A stretch of 64,000 nucleotides of DNA from Granulicella paludicola (GTDB taxonomy: Bacteria; Acidobacteriota; Terriglobia; Terriglobales; Acidobacteriaceae), in contig NZ_JAGSYC010000024.1 of NCBI RefSeq assembly GCF_025685545.1, positions 248,001 through 312,000 on the forward strand. Direction: 5' to 3'. Positions 36,440 through 43,921 of this stretch are shown here, one piece after another. The notes under the pieces were generated by a model. That model had not been told where the DNA came from. It ran no database searches and saw only the letters and a program-made list of their open reading frames with translations. Both the position numbers and the translations under genes were made by a program. Position 1 is the first letter of the stretch. Each line of letters begins with the position of its first letter.

Positions 36440-36458
36440 ACTTGCATATTTCGCAAGT
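36440..36458. promoter_or_regulatory. perfect inverted repeat between AraC gene and small membrane protein gene
   Basis: ACTTGC-N7-GCAAGT, centred about 27 bases before the AraC ATG and about 80 bases before the divergent small gene. The position suits an operator for the neighbouring regulator, although AraC proteins often prefer direct repeats. Confidence 0.4.
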
Positions 36459-36476
36459 TCTGCACATCGTAGAGAG

Positions 36477-37367
36477 ATGGAGCAGGAACAGGGCAGAATC
36501 TCGGTGTTGCGAAAAGACCAGCTGGTGCCGCTGTTTGCGAAGCCTGGACGAAAGGCCGTGAAGTCGCAGCCCTGGAAAGGACTGCTGCTTGAACAGCACG
36601 AAGTCTCAGCGACTGAGATTCCTGAACATGAGCATCGCGAACTCTGCCTGCATCTGCAGATACGAGGTGACTCTGACTTCGAGTGGTGGTCCGAGGGGCG
36701 GAACCGGATCGAGAAGACTGCGCCGGGATCGCTGATTTTGCTGCCCGCCGGGACGCGGGACCGTTTGCTCTGGCAGGGGAATTCGGAGCGGATCGTAATC
36801 TCGATCGCACCTTATTTGTTGCAGAGCCTGGGTTGCGAACTGGGCCGAGACGAGTCGCCGCGCTTCGCGGCGAACTGGCGGCTGCAAAGCTCTTCGTTGC
36901 GTCCTTTGATTGCCGAGATGGGTCGCGAAGCTGCGGAGGGGTGGCCGCTTGGCGGGCTATACGCAGACCTGCTGGCGATGAGCCTGTCGAAGCAGTTGTT
37001 GAGCCGCTACGCGACGGAGCGCTTAGTGCTGCCCGCGCTGCGCGGAGGTCTAACTATGCCTCGGTTGCGACGCGCGATGGAGTTTATGCGGGAGAACCAG
37101 AGCCGCGATCTGCGACTGGATGCGGTTGCGGAGGTTCTTGGACTGAGCGCGTTCCATTTTGCCCATGCTTTTCGGGAGAGCGCGGGACAAACTCCATATC
37201 AATATGTACTCGATCAGCGGATGGGGCGAGCGAAGCAGTTGCTGCGAGAGACGAACTGGTCGATGCAGGAGATTGCTGAACAGAGTGGGTTCGGCTCGGC
37301 TGTGAACTTTGTGCGGGCGTTTCGGCAACGCATTGGGGTGACGCCCGGGATTTGGCGGTTGCAGTGA
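36477..37367 (+). CDS. AraC-family transcriptional regulator
   Basis: A 296-residue regulator. The N-terminal half is cupin-like (HEHRELCLHLQIRG, then PGSLILLPAGTRDRL, about residues 43-100), and the C-terminal ~100 residues carry the double helix-turn-helix of AraC/XylS proteins. DLRLDAVAEVLGLSAFHFAHAFRESAGQTPYQYV is the first motif region (interrupted here for brevity at its centre), and EIAEQSGFGSAVNF then FRQRIGVTPGIWR the second. A perfect inverted repeat lies just upstream. It separates the TPR operon from the T6SS locus; its target genes are unknown, with the divergent small protein and propeller operon the nearest candidates. Confidence 0.85.
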   Translation: MEQEQGRISVLRKDQLVPLFAKPGRKAVKSQPWKGLLLEQHEVSATEIPEHEHRELCLHLQIRGDSDFEWWSEGRNRIEKTAPGSLILLPAGTRDRLLWQGNSERIVISIAPYLLQSLGCELGRDESPRFAANWRLQSSSLRPLIAEMGREAAEGWPLGGLYADLLAMSLSKQLLSRYATERLVLPALRGGLTMPRLRRAMEFMRENQSRDLRLDAVAEVLGLSAFHFAHAFRESAGQTPYQYVLDQRMGRAKQLLRETNWSMQEIAEQSGFGSAVNFVRAFRQRIGVTPGIWRLQ

Positions 37368-37426
37368 CCCCCCGGGGAGGCGCCAGTATCTTCAAAATGA
37401 ACGGGACTGCGAGGTGACACGCAGGC

Positions 37427-38161
37427 TCAAGCGTTGTAGCGAAGGAGAAGACAGGTGACATTGTCCGCGCCGCCGAGTGATTTGGCTTCGTCGATGAGCT
37501 TCTGGCAGGAGGTCTCAAGCTGTAATGGATCGACGAGCTCTGCGATGCGGGGGGCGTTGCAATAGCGGGTGAGGCCATCGCTGGCGAGGAGCACCGTGTC
37601 ACCGTCCTTCAGGTCGATGAAGAAGAAATCGGGTTCGACTTCGCGGGAAGCGCCGATGGCGCGGGTGATGGTGGAGGCGAAACCCTCGAGGTCGAGGTTT
37701 GGAACGTCTTCGATCTTGACCTGTCCGGAGCGGACGAGTTCGTTGACGTAGGAGTGATCGAGGGTAAGCTGCATGGCATTGCCGCCTTGCAGCATATAGG
37801 CGCGGCTGTCGCCAACGTTGCCGATGAGGAGCTTGGAGCCATCGTAGGCGGCGGCGACGAGCGTGGTGCCCATGCCTTTCTGGCCTTCGTATTCGCCTGC
37901 CTCGCAGACGGCTTTGTTGGCGGCACGGATGGCGAGCGAGAGACGGATCTCGATGGGGGTCTCAAGTGGTTGCGCTGCGAAGGTGCTGATGACGGTGCTG
38001 CAGGCGATGGAGCTGGCGACCTCACCGGCGGCCATACCGCCCATGCCGTCGCACACAACGTAAAGCTGGTGGGTGGGATCGTAGCCGAAGTTATCTTCGT
38101 TGTTGGTGCGCACGCAGCCCATGTCGCTGAGCGCGGCTACCTCGATGGCATTAATCGTCAT
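37427..38161 (-). CDS. PP2C-type serine/threonine phosphatase of the T6SS locus (PppA/Stp-like)
   Basis: A 244-residue stand-alone PP2C phosphatase. The metal-binding motifs are intact: RTNNEDNFG, VCDGMGGMAAGE, and the C-terminal DTVLLASDGLTRY and GGADNVTCLLLR. In T6SS such phosphatases reverse threonine phosphorylation that triggers assembly (PpkA/PppA pathway). Its ATG overlaps the tssM stop by four bases, making it the last gene of the tssK-tssL-tssM operon. The expected PpkA kinase and Fha protein are not in this window, so the substrate is open. Confidence 0.88.
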   Translation of the reverse strand: MTINAIEVAALSDMGCVRTNNEDNFGYDPTHQLYVVCDGMGGMAAGEVASSIACSTVISTFAAQPLETPIEIRLSLAIRAANKAVCEAGEYEGQKGMGTTLVAAAYDGSKLLIGNVGDSRAYMLQGGNAMQLTLDHSYVNELVRSGQVKIEDVPNLDLEGFASTITRAIGASREVEPDFFFIDLKDGDTVLLASDGLTRYCNAPRIAELVDPLQLETSCQKLIDEAKSLGGADNVTCLLLRYNA

Positions 38162-41100
38162 TTGGTGGCTACCTTGATGGTGCAGTGCAGCTGGTGCATG
38201 AAGGCCGGGTTGAGCATCGCCGCTCCGGGACCGCCGACGTCGAAGGTGAAGTCGAGGGGAACGCCGCTCTGGCTGTTGACGGTCTGTCCGTTCATCGCGA
38301 AGATGAACTCGAGTTTGTTGGCTGCGGGGTGCTTGGCGCCGTAGGCGAAGTGGAAGAGCGACCAGGGACCGGTGTAGTCGGGGCTGGTCTGCTGACCTGC
38401 TGTGACATGGACCTTGCCGGTGGGGGCAGAGATCCAGGTGAAGGATTTTGCGGGACCAGCCGAATCGAGCTTATTGCCGTCGATATCGACGGTAGCCGGC
38501 GGAAGGTTCTTGACGGCTTCCTGGGTGAGGGAGAAGTCGAGTTTGGTGGTGGGGAAGAAGGTCGCGGTGATGGTCTGAGCGGCGTTCATGAAGTTGAGAA
38601 AGCCCGGGTTGATGGCGACGTTCGAGCCCTGGGCCTGGATGTAGCGCTGACCGAGAAGCGTGATGTTAGAGGTCTGCGTCTGGGCGAACTGGGCGATGGC
38701 TCCCTGGCCGGGACCGAAGACGGCAGCGACCTCGGCGGGCGTCGCGTCCTCATGGGAGTCAGGGCTGAAGGGGAACTTTTTGGTGAGCGCGTCGACTTGG
38801 GCGCAGAGAGCCTTGGCACCGCCGCCAGCCGCGGCCGCTTTGCCTGCACCAGAGAGGTCTTCGGCGTTCTTAATGGGGGCGAGCAGGATGGCTTCGGAGG
38901 TGGTGTCCATGCCACCTGCGGGGTCGGGTGGAACGAAGCCCGAGCGCACGGCATTGACGGCGGAACGCGCGGCGGTGGCGGCCGTGTCGATGGCGCTGAG
39001 CGCAGCTCCGCTAGGCGTGGTGCCGGGAGCACCGAGGCTGGAGAGTGCGGTATCGAGTCCGCCGAGGCCGGTGACGTAGCCCTGCGGCAACGCGGTGCCT
39101 TTGGGGGGAACGACGGACTGAGGCGCTTGGAAGGGTTTGCTGAAGGCATCGTTGGCGACGGTGGTGTTGTCGGAGATGAGCTGGAAGAGCTCGGTCATGG
39201 GCGAGCCGGGGCCGGACAGGGCGTGGATCTTCTTTTGCGCTTCGGGGAAGCTGCCGCCGTTGACGATGTGCGCCGCCTTGAGATAACTGCGCCAGGCGTT
39301 GAGGAAGTCGGTGAGGTAACGGGGCGGAAGCTGTGCGTTGAGCTGGACTCGCTCGACGCCGGGACCGGTGGCGGGGCCGAGCACCCATTCTTCGCCGCTG
39401 GTGTAGGGCTCGGGGTGCAGGATGGCGTCCTGCATAAAGGAGTAGCCGCCTTTGGTGAAGGCGCCTTCGACCTCGTAGCTATCGACGACGTAGGCGGCGG
39501 AGCCGGGGTAGAGATCGTTGAAGCGAATGGAGCGGAACTTGCGATCGGCTGCGGCCTTCATGCTGATGTAGACCTGCTCGATGCCCTGGAAGTGGCTGAG
39601 GAAGGAGCGGGCCTGCTGCACAACGGGCATACGCGGAGCTCCACCGAGCTGGGCCATGCAGGAGTTTGGCAGTGGCAGCGTGGCGGTGTAGGTCTGGAAC
39701 TGCGCGGTGGAGAGATCGGTGGCGGCTGTGGGCAATGTGTTGCTGCCGACCCAGGCTTTCTCAAGATCGCCAGCGGTATCGGAGGAGCTTTTCTCGGGGT
39801 TTGAGGTGCTGATAAGGTAGGCGCGTAGAGGGCGATAGGTGGCGGTGTATTCGTCCGTGGGGCGACGGTCGGGCGGCAGGGTCGCGAAGGTTTGCACGAG
39901 GTTTGCCTGCGTGGGTGAGAGCAGCAGGGTGCGGAAGCGGTTGCCGTAGGCGGAACACGCGGTGGCGTAGAGCTTGTCGCCGGGGTAGAGGCCGAACTTG
40001 TAGAAGAGGGGAGCGCCGTTCTGCTGGTAGTCAGCGATTTGGGCGAAGACGACGCGGAGTTTTTCGAGGTTCTGCAGATCGGTGAGCGAGGCGAGATCGC
40101 CGTGGCTGACGGATTGGGTGGACATGCTGGCTGCGGCGCGAAGGCGATCTTCGAGCGCGGCGTTTTTTGCGTAGGAGATGGTTAGGCAGATGAGATAGAG
40201 AGCGAGGCAGGAGGCTGCACCGATGATGAGTGCGCGCTTGACGAGGTTGACCTTGGTGCTGGCGCGGCTGGTGTCGAGGGCGCTGCGGTCGGCCATGACG
40301 ATCCGCGGGAGCAGATGAGGGAGAAAGACCCACTGCGGGACGCGCCGAGTGGTGCGCTGGGGTGCTTGTGGCTGAGCCGCTGGCATCGTAGCGGCATTGA
40401 AGGAGAAGATGCGGGTGGCACCGGCGTCCTGCGCTGCAGGAGGAGTTGCTGGCGCGACGGATGGAGCGGACATCTCCTCGATGACATGGGCGCGGATGCC
40501 CGAGAAGTAGAATCCACGCAGGAAGGGATTGACGCCGAGGCGGCTGGGGCGACCGGCTTCGACGAGGAAGTCGACGATGAGGGCGCGAAGCTTGCGAAGT
40601 TCACGGGGGAACTCGTAGGAGCGGGCATTGCTTTCAGGCTGATTGCCGCGCGAGAGGATCTCTGTGCGGAACTCGGAGAGCGAGTAGGCGAGTTCATCGA
40701 AGCGCGCAGCGGTCTGTTGGGTGGCGCGCTCGGAGTAGAGGCCAGCGCCTGCATCAATGCGGGCGAGGAGAGCGCCGAGGGGCTGGCGGACTTCTTCTTC
40801 GGTGAGGTTGGCGGCGTAGTCGGCGAAGGAGGGGATGGTATCGAGCTTGGTGAAGAGAACGTAGACGGGGAGCGAGATGCCGAGGGTTTCGGAGAGCAGG
40901 CGAAGACGCTCGTTGAGGGTCTGTCCGAGGATACGGATGGCGTCGGGCGAGGTGGCGGTGGTGAGGCGCTCGATGCTGATGCAAAGTACAGCTGCGCGGG
41001 TGGGTTGAAGGCCGCCGCGCTTGAGCGCTGTGGTGAGCTTGTGAGGTTGCGTGAGGCGAATGAGGCGTCGCCACAGAGCGGGTTGGCGCAGAAGCGGACT

Positions 41101-41568
41101 GCCTGCTTCGACCATCGCGCCGGAGCCGGTGTACCAGATGTTGGCAAGCTGCGTGGGAGCGACGAGGTTGTCGCGGTAGACCTCTCCTGCGAGGAGTTCA
41201 GCGTCGAGGCCGGACTGGAGGATGGTCTGTGTCTTGGCGGAGTTCTCATCGCCGAGTACGTAAACGAGAGGGATGCCCGCGAGTGATTTGGCTCCACCGG
41301 GTGAGGCTTTGAGGCGTGCTTCGGCGGAGCGGACGAGCGCGTCGAGGTTGACGGTGTCGGCGGTCTGCGGCTCGGCGGGATCGTGAAGGGTGGCTTCCTT
41401 GCGGCGCATCATGATCACGGCGATGATGGCGCCGACACCGACGAGGGCCATGACGCCGACGAAGAGGATGAGCCGGATGCCATCGAGATGCAGGGCCAAC
41501 GCCACGACGACGATGAGGACCATGAAAAGAACGAAGATAAGCGTGCCGATGAGATAACTGCGTTTCAC
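38158..41568 (-). CDS. tssM: T6SS membrane-complex protein TssM (IcmF)
   Basis: An 1,136-residue inner-membrane protein. Two transmembrane helices lie near the N-terminus (about residues 5-50), then a cytoplasmic GTPase-like domain, a third transmembrane segment (about 440-465; ALIIGAASCLALYLICLTI) and a large periplasmic region. The nucleotide-binding loop reads GDENSAKT, a degenerate Walker A lacking the Gly before Lys. The C-terminal beta-rich portion (VDIDGNKLDSAGPAKSFTW) matches the IcmF C-domain. It forms the envelope-spanning channel with TssL. Coupled by four-base overlaps to tssL upstream and the PP2C gene downstream. Confidence 0.93.
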   Translation of the reverse strand: MKRSYLIGTLIFVLFMVLIVVVALALHLDGIRLILFVGVMALVGVGAIIAVIMMRRKEATLHDPAEPQTADTVNLDALVRSAEARLKASPGGAKSLAGIPLVYVLGDENSAKTQTILQSGLDAELLAGEVYRDNLVAPTQLANIWYTGSGAMVEAGSPLLRQPALWRRLIRLTQPHKLTTALKRGGLQPTRAAVLCISIERLTTATSPDAIRILGQTLNERLRLLSETLGISLPVYVLFTKLDTIPSFADYAANLTEEEVRQPLGALLARIDAGAGLYSERATQQTAARFDELAYSLSEFRTEILSRGNQPESNARSYEFPRELRKLRALIVDFLVEAGRPSRLGVNPFLRGFYFSGIRAHVIEEMSAPSVAPATPPAAQDAGATRIFSFNAATMPAAQPQAPQRTTRRVPQWVFLPHLLPRIVMADRSALDTSRASTKVNLVKRALIIGAASCLALYLICLTISYAKNAALEDRLRAAASMSTQSVSHGDLASLTDLQNLEKLRVVFAQIADYQQNGAPLFYKFGLYPGDKLYATACSAYGNRFRTLLLSPTQANLVQTFATLPPDRRPTDEYTATYRPLRAYLISTSNPEKSSSDTAGDLEKAWVGSNTLPTAATDLSTAQFQTYTATLPLPNSCMAQLGGAPRMPVVQQARSFLSHFQGIEQVYISMKAAADRKFRSIRFNDLYPGSAAYVVDSYEVEGAFTKGGYSFMQDAILHPEPYTSGEEWVLGPATGPGVERVQLNAQLPPRYLTDFLNAWRSYLKAAHIVNGGSFPEAQKKIHALSGPGSPMTELFQLISDNTTVANDAFSKPFQAPQSVVPPKGTALPQGYVTGLGGLDTALSSLGAPGTTPSGAALSAIDTAATAARSAVNAVRSGFVPPDPAGGMDTTSEAILLAPIKNAEDLSGAGKAAAAGGGAKALCAQVDALTKKFPFSPDSHEDATPAEVAAVFGPGQGAIAQFAQTQTSNITLLGQRYIQAQGSNVAINPGFLNFMNAAQTITATFFPTTKLDFSLTQEAVKNLPPATVDIDGNKLDSAGPAKSFTWISAPTGKVHVTAGQQTSPDYTGPWSLFHFAYGAKHPAANKLEFIFAMNGQTVNSQSGVPLDFTFDVGGPGAAMLNPAFMHQLHCTIKVATK

Positions 41569-42290
41569 AGCGCCACCTCTGCAGAGAACGTGTGCTGAAG
41601 AGAGCTGGTGGTGACGCGGCTGAGACCGCCGCTGAGCAGTAGGTAATAGCTAAGGAAGGCGATGACAAGGAGGAAGGCGACGGCGCCGGTGAGAATGGTG
41701 AGACGTCTGATCCACGGGTCGCGCTTTGCGGTGGAGACGACGGCGGGGGCTTCGCTGACGCGAAAGAGAGAGACGCCGCCGCGGATGCGCAGGATTTTTT
41801 CACGGATGCGACGTTGGATGTTCTGGATCTCGCCTGCTTCACTGAAGGCGAACTTGCCGCGATAGCCGAGCAACAGACAGACTTCGTGGAGTTCGAGGAC
41901 GTCGGCGACCTCGGGCGTGTCGGGTTGTTGCAGAAGATCGGCGACGTGCCGGAAGAAGTACTCGCCGGCGAAGTGGCCGCCGAACATCTCCTCCTGCAAG
42001 GGGCGGCGCGACCAGTCGGCGAAGGTGGGATCCTGGGAGTTGAGAACACTCTCATCGAGGAAGCCGACGATGGCGTAGAGCGCCATCTGCGAAGCCTGAT
42101 CGGAGTAGCCGGAGCGGCGTGCCTGCTGCGCGGCGGTGGCGATCATCTGGCGGATGTTGTTGCGGAAGCCGACGGCATCGGAGACGCGCTGCGTGCGATA
42201 ACGCACGCGAAGGATGACGGTGATGACGTCCTGGAAGTCGAAGGCGAGACTGCCGGTACGCAGCGGAGGAAGTTGAACGGGGGAGGTCAT
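41565..42290 (-). CDS. tssL: T6SS membrane protein TssL (DotU/IcmH family)
   Basis: A 241-residue inner-membrane protein with an N-terminal cytoplasmic helical DotU domain (YAIVGFLDESVLNS, then LQEEMFGGHFAGEYFF) and one C-terminal transmembrane helix (LTILTGAVAFLLVIAFLSYYLL, about residues 193-214). There is no peptidoglycan-binding extension after the helix. It joins TssM and TssK in the membrane-complex/baseplate link. Its ATG overlaps the tssK stop by four bases. Confidence 0.93.
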   Translation of the reverse strand: MTSPVQLPPLRTGSLAFDFQDVITVILRVRYRTQRVSDAVGFRNNIRQMIATAAQQARRSGYSDQASQMALYAIVGFLDESVLNSQDPTFADWSRRPLQEEMFGGHFAGEYFFRHVADLLQQPDTPEVADVLELHEVCLLLGYRGKFAFSEAGEIQNIQRRIREKILRIRGGVSLFRVSEAPAVVSTAKRDPWIRRLTILTGAVAFLLVIAFLSYYLLLSGGLSRVTTSSLQHTFSAEVAL

Positions 42291-43639
42291 GCGGTTGCCT
42301 CAACGAGGATGGTGACTTCGAAGGTTGCATTGCCCAGATCGCCGGGCAGGTAGACGCCGAATTGTTTGGTGGCGAGAGTGTGTTCCCAGCAGGGACCGCG
42401 GGTGTCGATGCTGAAGTAGTGCATGTCAACCTGTGCGGCGAGTGCGGAAGGCGGGATGGGGAGGTGAACGAGATCGAGACCAGGGAGCGCGCGCTGTACG
42501 AGCTTGACGACGCCTTCAGCGGAGCAGCACTTGACGAGGTTGGGGACGAGTCTGAGAAGTGTGGAGTCGCCGATGTTGGAGCGGACGCCCAAGATCCAGC
42601 GCGCGCGGCGAAAGCAGCGCTCATCGGCGATGGTTGCTATGTGGACATATTGCTCGGCAGGGCGGAAGTCGAGAGTGACAACGTTCGAGGGAACGATGAT
42701 CTCGAGGTGGCGGAGGATGTGATCTTCGAGCTCGGAGAAGGTGCGATTGAGATGGAGATGGTCGTAGGCGGGGATGGAGTCGGGCGTCGAATCGAAAGAG
42801 AAGGTGCAGAGTGAGCCGGACATCTCGGCGAGGATGCTGTAGAGCTCCTCAGGATGTCCTTTACGGCTGACAAGCTGCTGGTTGAGCGCGGGCGCAACCG
42901 AGCAGAGTGCGTGCAGGAACCAGTAGTTGGCGACATCGAGCGCGGAGCTGCCTGCCTCGAACTGACCGGAGCGCTTCTGGCCGCGTCGCGTGACGGCGAT
43001 CTTGTCTTCAATGGCGATGGAGAGACGCTTCACGCGTCGCAGCAGGTCTTCGACGACACCGATGTGAAGCAGAGGTGGAAGGAAGGTCTCATCTGCGATG
43101 AAGCCACCTTTGCCGTCGCGGAGGATGCGTGCGACGGGGAAGGAGACGGAGTTGGGGGTGAGTTGAGCGGCGCTGCAGAGGAGAAGGTTTTTGCGGCCGA
43201 GGGTGACGGGATATTCCTCGGTGGAGATAGTCTCGTCGCGGAGTACGTGCTCGATAGTACCGTAGCGCGAGTTTGCAGAGTTGGTGAGGTCGGTATCGAG
43301 GCCTTGGGCACTGCGGCCCGGGACGGCGAGATGGAGGAGGAGTTCGCTGTCGGTGGGGGAGAATAGATCGGAAAGCGAAAGCGGTTCGGGGATGGGATCG
43401 CTGTCGGGAACCTCGAATACGAGGCCATCGGGAAAGATGCCGGAGGCGTATCGAAGGGTGGCGCGGCCATTGCGCACGGCATCGGCGTCGAGTGCGAAGC
43501 TGAGAAGTCCCCAGGGATGGTTGCGCAGGCTGCCCGAGAGAAACCAGAGGGAATCTTCGAAGTAGCGGCTCTGCATCTGGAAGTGTTGCGGGCTGAGGTG
43601 CATGCCCTCCGACCAGACGACGCGCGACAGGAATTTCAT
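42287..43639 (-). CDS. tssK: T6SS baseplate protein TssK, first copy
   Basis: A 450-residue baseplate component that links the TssEFG/VgrG wedge to TssL-TssM. The N-terminus SRVVWSEGMHLSPQHFQMQ is the family hallmark, and the C-terminal membrane-binding domain includes LPGLDLVHLPIPPSAL. The ATG at 43639 is chosen; a GTG two codons earlier is possible. It starts the minus-strand operon tssK-tssL-tssM-PP2C. A second tssK lies at 45926-47290. Confidence 0.93.
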   Translation of the reverse strand: MKFLSRVVWSEGMHLSPQHFQMQSRYFEDSLWFLSGSLRNHPWGLLSFALDADAVRNGRATLRYASGIFPDGLVFEVPDSDPIPEPLSLSDLFSPTDSELLLHLAVPGRSAQGLDTDLTNSANSRYGTIEHVLRDETISTEEYPVTLGRKNLLLCSAAQLTPNSVSFPVARILRDGKGGFIADETFLPPLLHIGVVEDLLRRVKRLSIAIEDKIAVTRRGQKRSGQFEAGSSALDVANYWFLHALCSVAPALNQQLVSRKGHPEELYSILAEMSGSLCTFSFDSTPDSIPAYDHLHLNRTFSELEDHILRHLEIIVPSNVVTLDFRPAEQYVHIATIADERCFRRARWILGVRSNIGDSTLLRLVPNLVKCCSAEGVVKLVQRALPGLDLVHLPIPPSALAAQVDMHYFSIDTRGPCWEHTLATKQFGVYLPGDLGNATFEVTILVEATA

Positions 43640-43921
43640 GGGCACAACCTATGCTGAGGATATTCAGTCCAGGGGCCCGGTTGCGCCGACCCAGCATCGG
43701 GTCGTTTTACACTGTCGTCTACAGATCAAATGACGAGGTTGCTTCGCGCGGCAACGTCGTAGATTCAGTACGAATACTGAAGCGTTTGAAGTTTTCGTTT
43801 GACCTATAGCGGCTATGCTAGGAACAATACTGTCGACTGTCAAGTGATGAAGTCTCGTCACGATGACGTCTGCGTGAAAAGATTCTCGATATTATCCAAC
43901 GGGCCCCCAAGAGGAGTTGCG
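43640..43921. other. divergent promoter region between tssK and the FTQ-repeat protein gene
   Basis: A 282-base non-coding region. It should hold promoters for both divergent transcripts. A CGGGCCCCC element lies at 43900-43908 directly before the ribosome-binding site of the plus-strand gene. No other clear structure was seen. Confidence 0.5.

Noticed and set aside
38185..39804. 539-codon plus-strand open frame opposite tssM
   Set aside because: TssM on the minus strand has clear family motifs and coupled neighbours; the antisense product is Gly/Glu/Val-rich with no recognisable domain.
40182..41297. 371-codon minus-strand frame within tssM
   Set aside because: It is an out-of-frame shadow of tssM, dominated by Ser, Pro and Arg.
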